From positions 873,001 to 937,000 of the forward strand of contig OX335660.1 in assembly GCA_946894095.1 (NCBI GenBank): DNA of 64,000 nucleotides. Direction: 5' to 3'. Of this stretch, positions 32,033 through 43,200 are shown piece after piece (the stretch's first letter is position 1; each line of letters begins with the position of its first letter). Made by a program: the position numbers and the translations under genes. The stretch comes from Incurvaria masculella (taxonomy: Eukaryota; Arthropoda; Insecta; Lepidoptera; Incurvariidae). A model generated the notes under the pieces. The model searched no databases. It was not told the DNA's origin and worked only from the letters and a program-made list of their open reading frames with translations.

Positions 32033-32582
32033 TTAAGGTGGCCCATCCCGCTCTTCTCCCCATACAAAAGGGGAAAGAAGATCACGCCCATATTTCTTGT
32101 CAGAGATCCAAAATTTTGCTCAAAATAGCTTTATTTGATCGAACTAGATGTCTGATGACCATTGACATTTTAAAATTGTGTTTGGTTTCTAAGTTATAGG
32201 GTCCAAAAGTTCGAATTTTTCGCGCGTTTTATACAATAACTTTGGAGGTGGATTACGCAATGATAAAGTAAGAACATCGTAAAAAGATTAGTCATCAGAC
32301 ATAGCTTATTTATTCAAGATTTATGATCTATTTGGTTTTTGTTAGATTTTTTACTACAGCGGTCGTGGTTTACTTTTAGCTATAAGTCGTTTTGAAATTA
32401 AAATTTTCGTAAATCTTACCAAATCATACACTATGCACATTGTCTTTTTTGTGGACATGTTGCATCTTCCTCATCACAGAGCCTGTCTTATTATTTGAAA
32501 CAGAGAAGGTCCCAGAGCGCAACAGCACGGTTTTGTACCGTGCCCGCGAATGAGTTAGGCCCGCCGGGTTGGGCCACCTTAA
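32033..32582 (-). mobile_element. TTAA-flanked MITE, family A copy 3
   Basis: TTAA at 32033-32036 and 32579-32582. The interior is the inverse of copies 1 and 2. Its right TTAA is also the left TTAA of the B element that follows. Confidence 0.9.
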
Positions 32583-33061
32583 GGCCCTGGTACTAGCCAA
32601 ATCGCAAAGTTAGACGAGGCACCCCAAGTTAACTAACTATGTAAGTCTGACGATTATAAGTGTCATTCTTACAATATATGATTCCTTGTCTAGAAATCAA
32701 TCTATTTTCGTTTATGTATGTTTCCTTTTTCTATACAAAATACATTGCAAAAACGGTGTCCATTTCCGAACTTTTTTGACTAAATGTAGAAATCTAAAAG
32801 CAAATGGAATTTTTTGTTTATGCATATATGCTGTTTTTGCTTATATCTAGAAATCGAATTACTTTCAGATTTCTAATGAGAAAAATCAACTTTTTAATTT
32901 TTATTATTATTTAAATAAATGATGGAATCAAAAAATATTTACAATCCATTATCAGTCTGGAGTTCTATTTGGATTTGCTGAAGCGTTTCACTACATATTA
33001 TTACATTTGTTAAAAAGTGCATTTGTATGGCGCGAGTAGTTGGCTAGTCCTAGCGCCTTAA
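32579..33061 (-). mobile_element. TTAA-flanked MITE, family B copy 2
   Basis: TTAA at 32579-32582 and 33058-33061, termini GGCCCTGGTACTAGCCAA and TTGGCTAGTCCTAGCGCC. Inverse of 26341-26820. Abuts family A copy 3 with a single shared TTAA. Confidence 0.9.
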
Positions 33062-33063
33062 CA

Positions 33064-33335
33064 AGAATCGTTTCTCAGAGTTATTTCTCTGCCGCACCGC
33101 TGGGGTATGGAACTGTCTGCCGGCGTTTTTTTTTTTCAAACGTTATTTGAACAAGCTCGATAGGTCTGTAATAGTCCGCATATCCGCTGGCATGGTGCCT
33201 CGCTGAGCTGGGTTTAGCGAGGTGAGTCGGATTTGGCTTTTCTGAGCCTCTGAAACTGCCGCCCATACCGATTTTTTTGAACATGCCCCGTTACAAATTT
33301 ACAAAATGAATGAATGAATGAATGATTTATTGCAT
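33064..33335 (+). mobile_element. LINE ORF2 C-terminus and 3' UTR relic
   Basis: Translation reads NRFSELFLCRTAGVWNCLPA, then a T-rich stretch, then YLNKLDRSV..., close to the FxxRTARLWNxLP motif at the very end of many LINE ORF2 proteins. A stop lies near 33205. The sequence ends in an (AATG)n run (33306-33333), a LINE-like tail. Confidence 0.65.
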
Positions 33336-33459
33336 AAAGAAATTACAGATTTCAGGATACTAATTCAATAAATAAAGCGCAGAAAAAAATACACTTGTTT
33401 CCATGAGTGGCTTACAAATGGAATGCAAATGGAGGAGTGTTACAACATGTCTGTTATGT

Positions 33460-33738
33460 TGTCATGAACTGTTGCATACGGCGTGAATGGTAGATTTTTG
33501 TGAATTAATATTAATTTAATGTATTGACATAAACGGGTACCAATAACCCGTAATTCTGTAAGCAGTGGCAAACAAATTTGTAAACTTAGACTAAGTGGAC
33601 GTTGAAAAAAATCAGCGAAGTTTCTTGCCAGTTCTTCTTCGCCATGAATGCTGAACTGGCTAATGATAAAATATGACAAATCCGAGTGCAGTGTGCTGCC
33701 TGTGGATGATGAATAAACAATAAACAATAAACAAAGGT
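33460..33738 (+). mobile_element. D-family LINE 3' end
   Basis: GAACTGTTGCATACGGCG, CTTAGACTAAGTGGACGTTG, AGTTTCTTGCCAGTTCTTCT, ATATGACAAATCCGAGTGCA, and a GAATAAACAATAAACAATAA tail. Confidence 0.75.
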
Positions 33739-33985
33739 TTTCTGATAAAAAAACGCTGTTGGCGGCCACCGGCGCCCGCCCTCGTGATTCGGGGGGCGGC
33801 AAAAGAGAATCCTCCCCCGAACAATGCAGCCTCCCTCGAGGGGCGAGGATGCGGAAATGTGGCATTCGAAACGGTGGCACGGTGAGGTCACCGCGAGGCG
33901 GCGACGGAGAGCGCTTCTGAAAAGATGAAAGGGATCACGCCCTTTTCAGTTTTACATACTGTAAAGGTACCCGTACACGGGCAGG
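33739..33985. other. Short GC-rich spacer
   Basis: Bases 33760-33900 are GC-rich with CpGs; overlapping frames on the minus strand show no domain. Confidence 0.35.
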
Positions 33986-34393
33986 GTTTTTTTATGCTAC
34001 CTGACATGGATGGCTAATACCACACAACCACCATTATGATATTAGCCGTATACACCACATTCCCGAAGGAATTAGGTGACATGCCAGGACCTTCCCTTTA
34101 TGAGCGCGGCTACATTTAATTGGATGGAAAACATGGACAATATTTCATTGCCGCTTCGACCGTCTTTTCATCCAATGCGATGGTACCAACCCGGGCGGCT
34201 TAAACCCTACCAAGCAGGGGAAGGGCACCTACAGTTTAACATGGATTCCGAACCACGGAGCAGCTCGCATTCGTAACGAAATGCACTTACGAGTATCGAA
34301 CTCGGAAAGAGAAAGACAGTGGTGCATGCCGGAATTGAACCCAGACCTCTTGTACGCTAGGCCAATCCCCGCGCCACTAAGCTACGAGCCGCT
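33986..34393 (-). mobile_element. S-family SINE, tRNA-like head, full length
   Basis: All blocks are present in order on the minus strand, from GGCTCGTAGCTTAGTGGCGC (head) through GGGTTCAATTCCGGCATGC (B box) to GTGGTTGTGTGGTATTAGCC and the A run (T at 33985-33993). Confidence 0.88.
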
Positions 34394-34609
34394 TAGATTT
34401 AATATTATTTAGTTTTTTTTGTTGTAAGAATGATAATGTATTTGTATTTTTAAGCGACTTCAAAAAAGGAGCAGTTTCTCAAATCGTCTGTATGTTTTTT
34501 TACGTCTTTGTTTAAATGCCACTAGTAGTTCATGGCAGAAAAAAATTATTAAAACTAAATCGTACAAAGTTTTCACAACTATTTCTTGTTGTCACTGGAC
34601 TTGCTTGCA

Positions 34610-35011
34610 TTGCCGCTAGGTTCGGGTCTCCTCTTTCCCTAAAATATGGTTGACAGAGGCGATGGCTGTGCCCGGGTGATGCTCGTGAACGGGCGCTGTT
34701 TGTGGGGACTGGCTGCTTTAATTGGCAACATGGCGGGAATGGTTTTTACAAATAAACTGATATTTGTCATGATCTGTTTCATACTACATGAATTGTTGAT
34801 TCTCGTCAATTCATATTAATTTTGTGTTTCTACCTGTGATTCTAAATACTTTTGTAAACTTAGACTAAGTAGACGTTGAAAACATAACCAGCGCAGTTTC
34901 CAGCCAGTTTTTCGCTGGGATTGGTGAACTGGCTGATGATAAAAAAAAATTAAATATGACAAATCTGAGTGCATTGTACTGTCTTTGGATAATGAATAAA
35001 CAATAAACAAA
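34610..35011 (+). mobile_element. D-family LINE 3' end, longest copy
   Basis: Extends upstream of other copies with GGTGATGCTCGTGAACGGGC and GGGACTGGCTGCTTTAATTG. It then has GTCATGATCTG, ACTTAGACTAAGTAGACGTT, CAGTTTCCAGCCAGTTTTTC, ATATGACAAATCTGAGTGCA and a GAATAAACAATAAAC tail. Confidence 0.75.
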
Positions 35012-35062
35012 AAAGTCACCGTAATTATACCATGATTTTATAATTTCACTAGTAATTATATA

Positions 35063-35432
35063 GAGCGGATCGTAGCCTAGTGGCGCGGGGACTGGCCTAG
35101 CGTACCAGAGGTCTGGGTTCAAGTCCTCGCCCTGGCATGCACCACTTTCCTTCTCTTTATGAATTCGGAATCCATGTAAAACTGTAGGTGCCCTTCCCCT
35201 AGGTAGGTGGTAGGGTTAAGCCCGCCCGGTTTGGTACCATCGAATTGGATCAAAAGATGGTCGAAGCGGCAATGAAAAATTGTCCGTGTTTTCCATCCAG
35301 TTCAATGTAGCCGTGCTCATAAAGGAATGGTCCTGGCATGGCACCTCAATCCTTCGGGAATGTTGTGTATTGGGCTAATATCATAACGGTAGTTGTGTGG
35401 TATTAGCCATCCATGTCAAATTGCAAAGAAAA
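35063..35432 (+). mobile_element. S-family SINE, tRNA-like head, near full length
   Basis: Head GATCGTAGCCTAGTGGCGCG and GGGTTCAAGTCCTCGCCCTG, a shortened link (about 40 bp deleted), body CCTTCCCCTAGGTAGGTGG, tail GTAGTTGTGTGGTATTAGCC. Confidence 0.88.
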
Positions 35433-36940
35433 ATATGTATATTTTAGCATTTCACGGATAGTTGTATGACTAGTGATATAGAGAATTCACCGAATTGAAG
35501 ATTGTAAAGTTATATTAGATTAGGTTAGATTTATATTAAGACAATAGGCGATTGACGATAATTCAGTGCAATTAAAATATCACGATGTTATAAAATCACT
35601 GTTTCAACATTATCACAATAACATACACAATACAATTGCAAAATATTAATTGTTTTTTTTTCTGCGATGTCCCGATGGCCCGGTGTTATCTAGCTCAAAG
35701 GTCGTCGACCCGCCTCCGACTGGGTTCTTCTTTGTGTTCACATTCCCGTCTTATAGTCACCTCATTGTATCACTTTAATTGCTCTAAGCATTGTCGATAA
35801 CACAGTTCCAACTAAAAGCAATACGCAGTGTCATTTCGCTAAGCGTATAGGTGGCCTTAATATATTCGTGTGATTAGTACGCTTCTGAACACAGAAGATA
35901 GGAGGAATCAGAAATGTCATGTTAGTGTTGCCTATGTATCGCCGCTGTATGGACAAAATGTCCATATAATAGTATGGGGAGCCGACCGCGCGTCGTGCAC
36001 CACAGTCGTCCTCGCGCGCGAATGCGCTTCCGAAATGCGACCAATCAGTTCCTACCAAACACAAACCCTCCAGTACGTCTGCGATTATGTTTGTCTGTGG
36101 ACTGCACGCTTAAGTTGGGTTAGTGGTCTTAGGAAATTGGTGTCAGCCGGCTCCATAGCAGGTGCATTAGATGGCACATCTCCTTTAGATCATAAAACTG
36201 TCCTAAACAACAACACGTCGACATGATCCACGATATACTTTTTGGTGCGGAAATAATAACCCAAAGGTCGGCTGGAAGAAATCTCTTTGAGGGATAGCCC
36301 GCCTTTGCGCCCACTTATGTTGTTATTGCACTATACTTACTTTTGTAAATGGATTTTTTTGTGGCGTCTTAAAGAATTTTCAATCAATGAATAATGTTGA
36401 TGGTATCTAAAAGAACCTGTTTTTATCAAATCTTTCGTAAAAAAATTACAATTAGATTACAGCGTATGGTTATACAAAATTACTTGAAAAAGCCTTATTA
36501 ACTACTATAAATACATAATAAATACCAATAATCCTTATTTCTAAGAAGTACCCTTCCGAAAATTGCCTCCAAGCGTCGCCTCTCGAATTTATTCCGTGAA
36601 AAATCTCAAATAGGAAACTACTTTAAGCTGAAACTTTTCACGTCGCAGCTTGTTGAAATATTTCAAAATTCAGTTACTTCCGCAGATGCTTTCGTGCGGG
36701 CACATAGTGAATAGGCACGAATAGACAAAGGCTTCTTTGTCCCGTCCTCAGTCTTCGCTGTTTGCAGACAGCGCTTTTACGAGCTGCGGAAATACTTTAT
36801 ATGTATTACCATCCAATCGTTGATGTTTTGCCTCAGTTATGAGTCTCTAGATATTTTCCTGAGTTAACTTTCCTATGTTTGCCAACACGGCATTGGATTG
36901 CGCTTTCGTAGTTTTTTCAATTTTCGTTTCTTTATTGCAG
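35433..36940. other. Region upstream of the LRR-Ig gene
   Basis: Apart from a J repeat (35905-36120) the region is repeat-poor. Because 36940 is a splice acceptor it is probably intron of the LRR-Ig gene, whose first exon and promoter lie farther upstream and were not identified. A pyrimidine-rich run (36909-36938) precedes the acceptor. Confidence 0.5.
35905..36120 (+). repeat. J-family repeat, copy 3
   Basis: Uninterrupted copy colinear with 24370-24740. No terminal inverted repeat, A-tail or ORF was seen, so its class is open. Confidence 0.6.
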
Positions 36941-36975
36941 ACGCTGAGCGCCCGGCAATGCTCTGACGCTGAGCC
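36941..36975 (+). promoter_or_regulatory. 5' UTR of LRR-Ig gene with a two-codon uORF
   Basis: The exon begins after a TTTCTTTATTGCAG acceptor (AG at 36939-36940). The leader contains an upstream ATG (36958-36960) followed by CTC and the stop TGA (36964-36966), 9 nt before the main ATG. The main start is in strong context, GAGCCATGG. The remaining leader is in an unseen upstream exon. Confidence 0.7.
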
Positions 36976-38410
36976 ATGGGTGCTGCCGCAGTTGCCGTGT
37001 TCAGCGTGATGCTCGCCGCAGCCGCGCTGAGCGTCGAGTCCGGAGCAGATTTCAGCAACGACTGTCCGATCGGTTGCGAGTGCAAATGGCAGTCCGGCAA
37101 GAAAGCCGCAAACTGCTCCAATGTCGCCGTCATCCCCAACAACCTCAGCACGGAAATACAAATCCTCGATCTCTCCAGCAACCCTTTATACGAAATAACC
37201 CAGCGCGCCTTCGAAAATGTCAAACTTAACAATCTATTTAAGCTGTACCTCAGAGGATGCAAAATCCAAACAGTCCACCGCGAAGGCTTCAGTGGTTTGC
37301 AGATCATGATCGAGTTGGACTTGTCCAAAAATGATATCGAGTACCTCCACCCAGACACCTTCAGAGAAACTGAGAAGCTCAGATGGATATTTCTGGACAA
37401 CAACAAGCTTAAAAAACTCGACGATTACCTGTTCAAAAACTTGATCTTCCTGCAAAAGATCAAACTTAGCAACAACCGCCAACTGGAAAGTGTGGGCCAA
37501 AAAACGTTCTACAATCTACCCAAACTTGCGACACTGCTTCTGGACGGCAATAATTTCACGCGCGTAAAGGTCGAAGCCCTAAGTTCGCTGACTTCACTCA
37601 TGAGTTTGGAACTCAGAGACAATCCGTGGAAATGCGATTGCAGTCTCAAGGCTTTCAGAGACTGGGCCGTAATGAAAAAGTTGTATACTTCCCCGCCCGC
37701 ATGCGCCGAGCCTTCCACCGTAGCGGGCAAGGACTGGAACGATCTGGACTCGTCGGATTTCGCCTGCAAGCCTTCGATCATCTACCCTGCCAACGGAACC
37801 TTGTTCTTTCCCAGCGATACCTACGTCACGTTGCCGTGTAAGGTCAGCGGCAACCCGCTCCCGGCGGTCGATTGGGTGCTTAACTCGCGAATTATCGGCA
37901 AGTCTGGAAGTCAAAGCGACGGAAAATACATCATCGTCGAAGAGAGCCAAGAGCATACGAAGTGGTACAACTTGACGATCGCGGATGTGGGCAACGGGGA
38001 CAGCAGTGACTACAGGTGCGTTGCCGAAAGTCCGGGGGGGATCGCCGAAGCGGTGGTGAAGCTGAAGATGTCCGGACACGGCCCGACCGTTAATACGGGA
38101 GGAATCGACAACAGCATGCTCCCGCTTCTGATCGGTCTCTCGGTCGGGGCCGCTATCCTGCTCATCGTGGCCGTCCTGCTCTGCTACTGGTGCTGCCGGA
38201 GACGCGAGACGGAGAAGATGAAGGCGAACGCGTCGACCGGCGAGGCGCTGATCGAGGGTTCCGTGATCCCGGAGATGGAGAAGAGTCTGATGTCGGTGAA
38301 CCCTGTGACGAAGCCGCCGCGCCGCTACGAGGCGCCTCCTTCTATCACCAGTGGGGCCACCGAGATGTCCGATCTCAACAAGACTTTGCTCGACAACGAT
38401 TCAGTGTTTG
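36976..38410 (+). CDS. LRR and Ig domain transmembrane protein (kekkon/LRRC24-like), coding exon 1
   Basis: Encodes residues 1-478 of an 831-residue type I membrane protein. A signal peptide (about 1-21) is followed by an LRRNT cap with Cys30, 34, 36 and 47. Six leucine-rich repeats span 58-205, and an LRRCT cap begins at NPWKCDC (216-222) with Cys243 and Cys264. One C2-type Ig domain follows (Cys288, Trp300, DSSDYRC ending at Cys348). A transmembrane helix lies at about 381-403, flanked by CRRRE. N-glycosylation sequons are at Asn46, 56, 193, 273 and 332. The exon ends after one base of codon 479 (G|GTAAGT, phase 1). LRR plus single Ig with a long tail is the kekkon-type cell-surface receptor layout; ligand and role are unknown from sequence. 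Exact orthology was not determined. Confidence 0.95.
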
Positions 38411-39175
38411 GTAAGTTCCCTTTTCTTTTTCCATAACCGTCGGTATGTTTAGAGCTCTTTTAATTAATAAGTAATAAATACAGTAAATATAATTCCTGTG
38501 GTCATCAGTGATTTTGTCAGATTGGCTTAACCATTTCTGATCACAGAAATACTTACCTCATGTTCATTCCTAGTAATCAATTTGATATTACTGAACTGAT
38601 TGCCATTTTGAAGCCTTATTGTAGGTGTCGCATGAGCAAACTCACTTTAGCAATGTCAAAAATTTTATTCCTGTCAAGTTTTATTTACGAGTTGTCAGAT
38701 GCAAGATGTACTCCATGATGCAGTTAGAATAAGGTTTGGAGTAAAAAAAGAACTTTTGTTTGTCTTCTTCTTTGGTTATGTTATTGTGATATTTTCTTTC
38801 CTACAACTGCATTTGGTTGGCACAATTTGGAACAAATAATTTTCAAAAGAATACCGAGAAAATTGAGTCATTTTAGGTACTTAGGTTCCGTAAATTTTTT
38901 TTAAAATATATTCTGTCTTATTTTGTATGTTTTCTGACAGCTTTGACAGATATTTTAGGTGAGCTCTCTTGTACGCCACCTGTCGCGATAAATAAGCAGT
39001 TTTCTTCCACATTGGTTTTCCATGTTTTGAAAGACATTTTATTTTACAGTAACTACTATAGCAGCTAGTTTCAAGAATAGAAATAACTGTGTTCTGATGT
39101 GTATTTATTTTTTGCATTTGTTATTGCATTTATTAAAATCTATAGCCATACTTATCAACCTCTTTCTGTTTCCAG
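38411..39175 (+). other. Intron of the LRR-Ig gene (765 bp)
   Basis: Donor GTAAGT at 38411, acceptor CTTTCTGTTTCCAG ending at 39175. Phase 1. Without splicing the frame would stop after eight more codons. AT-rich, no repeats recognised. Confidence 0.92.
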
Positions 39176-40236
39176 CTCCGAACGAGGACGAGCGACGCTC
39201 GCTGGACTACGAGCAGCCGCCGAAGCGTTCACACGAAACGCTCAGCATGGACTACACCCGCGCCTACCCGCCCGACCTGCTCGCCTTCCCTCCGCGCGCG
39301 CCGCAGCTCTCCCCCGCCGCCAGCACCGCCTCCACCGCGCCCGACACCTCGCGGCTCCACAACCCGGCGAGTCCCCTCCACGCCCCCATCTACGGCCTCA
39401 ACCCGAACCTGTTCCGGACGCTGCCCCACTCGCGCTCCCAGTCGCCGTTCACGTCGCCCGGGGGCGCCCCGGTGGTGACGCCGCGGCAGGGCTACGTCAC
39501 CATCCCGAGGAGGCCGCGCGTCCCGAGCTGGTCGAGCACGACCAGCGCCGCCACGCAGATCCTGCCGACGGCCGAAGCGCAAGAACCGCTGTACGACAAC
39601 CTCGGCTTAAGGACGACCGCCGACGGCAGCTCGGTGCTGTCTCTCAACAAGGCGGGGCTCGAACCGGCCTTCTCCCCGATGAGGGGCCGCCCCCTCCCGG
39701 CCACGCCGACCGCCTACCAGAGCCCCCATCCCGTGTTCTACGCGCCCATCGAGGAGCACGAGCCGGCGCCGTCGCCCGTCCCGACCTCCGCGTACTCTCC
39801 GAACCCTAGAAACAGCGTGAGTTCGCATCATCAACTGTACTCGACCCCCGGGCCGCAGGAGCCGGTGAACCCCCGAATGAGTTGGACGGCGAAGAACACG
39901 TCGACCCCGCAGCCGGAGCCGAGGAAGGCGCTCTTCAACGGCCCGGAAACGGGGTCGCTGAGGAGGAATCTAGCCAGCGAGAACCCAGTTCGAAAAGCGC
40001 ACCCCACCGAGACGGGACCTCTGAGGAAGAACTCGAGGGATGAACTTTCGCCCAAAGCAACGGCGGCTAAGGATCAAGGGATGAATGAAAGCAATGTATC
40101 CTTGAACCAGACAGGAACGTTAGGCAGGAACGGAAAGGTGCCTCCGCGACCTCCACCAAAACCTAAGAAGAAGCCAAACCCGGACTCCAGCGCGCCTTTG
40201 TTTGAAGATGAAGGGGAGGATGGAACTGAAGTTTAA
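39176..40236 (+). CDS. LRR-Ig transmembrane protein, coding exon 2: proline-rich cytoplasmic tail
   Basis: Supplies residues 479-831 (codon 479 completed as GCT, Ala) and the TAA stop. The tail is low in predicted structure, rich in Pro, Ser and Thr, and positively charged near RRPRVP. It contains GYVTIPRRPRVPSW, a PLYDNL tyrosine motif that could bind SH2/PTB-type domains, repeated TGSLRR / TGPLRK / TGTLGR basic motifs, and PPRPPPKPKKK (801-811), a typical SH3 ligand. It ends GTEV, a class I PDZ ligand (T-x-V). These features imply scaffold and adaptor binding at the membrane; partners are inference. The exon is strikingly GC-rich (especially 39190-39800) against AT-rich flanks, which creates long spurious frames on both strands. 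Confidence 0.95.
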
Positions 40237-43200
40237 GAGACTGTGCACAAGAAGATGGTATGTAAAGAGTGTCATTAAATTTGCAGCTGGTAAGGTCGAC
40301 AATGATGATAATGTACCCAAAACAAACAAACACAATTATACAGAAGGATAGCTTCAGGAATTATCCTACGAAATGTTCAGAAGTGTGTACACATATGCAT
40401 CTAGAAAAGCAACGCATTTGTTAGAATAAACAATTTTGAAACGGTGTTTCACTAAAACTATGTATTTTTTGGTGCTTACTGTAAATATAGTGTAGTTTTT
40501 TTTATTACAAGTGTAAAAACATTGCCAACTTCTATACGCTAGCTAGCCTAGATAAGTACTGTATTAGAATTTTGCCATACCGTTAAGTTTAAGATAATGT
40601 GACGAATTTTACATATATTTTACTGTAGCAACTTTTTTTATTCGTAATTTAAGTTTTATCTAAGTAAAATGTGCTTAAGTATTTATGTTCGTTGCTAAGG
40701 TAAATATTAAGTAACTGGCAATTCTTTGTTTAAAAATGCTGAGCTTATTTCTTAATGTTGGTCGAAACATTTACATGTTTATTCTCTACATATAGGTGGT
40801 TAAATGTGCTCATTCCCTTCTTTTGAAATTTTCTTCCGTTGAGGAATTTCCAAGACTGAATATCCTGTTAAGATGTTAGTGCTCTTAAACTCATCAATTC
40901 ATACATTCCTCGGGTTCTACATTTTATTATGCCCCATATTTTTACAGTTTCCCATTAGCAGTCACCACTTTGCACTTGTATTGTAACTTGTATTCGTGGC
41001 GTTGGCTGGAACGCATATTTTTCTGTAAAAAATATGTTGTTCCCTGAAAGTTATTTTTCGTTAGCTCTAAAATGGTTTACTTGGATTTCAAGTTAACATT
41101 ATTTTATCAAAAACTTCTCTGCAATCCAATAACATCTTTTCCGATACAAATTACATTAGGTCTTGTTCACAGTCATATTTAGGTTTATATATTTTAAATG
41201 CAGCAACAGTTAGTTCCTAATCCGTTTACGCAGTGCCTGTCGAGTTGCTTAAAATTAAGTAGCGATAGACTTACGTAATTCGAAACGCTCGCTATATATT
41301 CAACTAAATCTTGATGGTGCATTTATTTAAAATAATTGTAGCTGTATATAAACCAAATTTTACACATTTACATCTGCGGAATCGTGATATTTCTGTAAAA
41401 TTTTATATTACTGCTAGAATATGAAATACAAACCCTTTTCAAATATTTAAGCCGTGCATTTGTTGTCAATACATTTCTCAATAGCAAACGCATAGTAAAG
41501 TTAATATAAACGAAATCGAACTAGTTTCTACTAGGTATGCTTTTGTTTTATGCATTGTTTTGGCAATAGTTTTACGACAACAACGACAACCAACCATGTA
41601 CAAACAAGATTATGGATGTGAGGATGCGCAGATGTAAATTTGTTGATTAGATCGTTCTGTGTACCTATAATGATTATTTTTTAGATAATGTGCCATCTAG
41701 ATTTTGTTAAGAAGTCGCCAGCGTTTGAAATTGCTTGATGTAATTCTGTTTATTTTAGTTTTTAGTCTTTTAAAGAGTTTTTGAAGTACGTCAACAGTAA
41801 TAACAGTTTATAAACAGCGACAAAGATTGTAACAGTATCTGTTGTTAATTTGAATGTCTGTGCTTTCATACTACATATTCTTCTACTCCAGAGAACTGCT
41901 GAGTTCTTTGAATATTAAAGACTATTCAAATACACTTGGACACACAACTAAGTCGTTCACAAATGAATTCTTCGCTATTCATTTTATTTATCACCCACAA
42001 CTATAGCTTTCTTTTCGAAAGTAATTCGAAACGCTCGCTAGTTCTTAAACAAAATTGGCATGACATCATTGTCTGAAAATTAGGGGAAAAATGTTGTAGA
42101 TATATGTACCTACGTATCAAACTAATTTTACAAATATTGTGATCCAAATCTAGTTAAAGGTGTAACAAGCGTTTTGAATCACCACAATAAACTAAATTGA
42201 ATACATCTAGGTCCTACCATTCTAAACTACGGGGCTGTATTTTTGATCAATCAATATTTCTGCAACAGTATCAGGAACAATTGTAAGTTTGTGTTGTGTG
42301 CAATTTCAAAGGTTAGACCAACATTTATTCAAAAAGTGTCTAAATAGGTACTTGTCAGAACAAAAAATATTGCAAGTCTGGAAAATAAATGATTTAAGTA
42401 CAATGTTTAAACATATTTTGTTTTGATTGCGAGAATGTACACAACCACACAACCACTGCACTTGAGATGCTTGGATCTTAACTCATCGTGAAGATTGCAT
42501 CGTAATTCGTAAATACCAATAATATACGATACCATTATTGTTGTACATAAATGTACCATCTGAGGCGTTTACTCGAACTTCTTACATACATACATTATGT
42601 AGTTTGAAGCATAAACATGAAAATATACAATTTAAATGGACAATGTATGTCTTTAGGTGGGCCTGTAAGCATCGGGAAATAACGCTCCCCATAAAAACGT
42701 TGTTTATTAATAATTTGTAAACCACTATTCCAATTTACTTGATATTTTTTATCTTATATCAGGCAACAAATATCAGTGTGTGCGTGTTTTTGTTTTTTTC
42801 AGTAAATGTATCCTGGGTAAAACCATAGAGAACACAAAATGTATGTAAAGATTAACGTTTTTCTCCCATTTGATTTGGTTTGGATTAAAAAAAAAAACAT
42901 TCTGACACATATATTTGCCGCCTGATATAATATAATAATTAAATTGGAACAGTGATTTTAAAATGATTAGTATACTAAGTTTGTACAGGGAGAATAGCTT
43001 ATGGGTCATTGTAAAATACCATCCGATACATTATTGAGGTTGGAACGTGTTGGGCACATACATACATTTTGGCTTTATTTGACAATTATAATTGATTAGT
43101 GCCTCAAAGTCCATTATTAGTTTATGTGTTTGTTTGTATGTGTCGGAGATGTTCGGTCAAGGTAGTTATTTTATAATTATAGTTGGTAGGTACATTTTAT

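Noticed and set aside
37594..38079. 161-codon reverse frame opposite the LRR-Ig exon
   Set aside because: It is a shadow of the GC-rich real coding strand and has no family features.
39099..39809. 236-codon alternative frame in LRR-Ig exon 2
   Set aside because: Begins in the intron, is Arg/Ala-rich as expected of a shifted GC-rich frame, and ignores the phase-1 splice junction.
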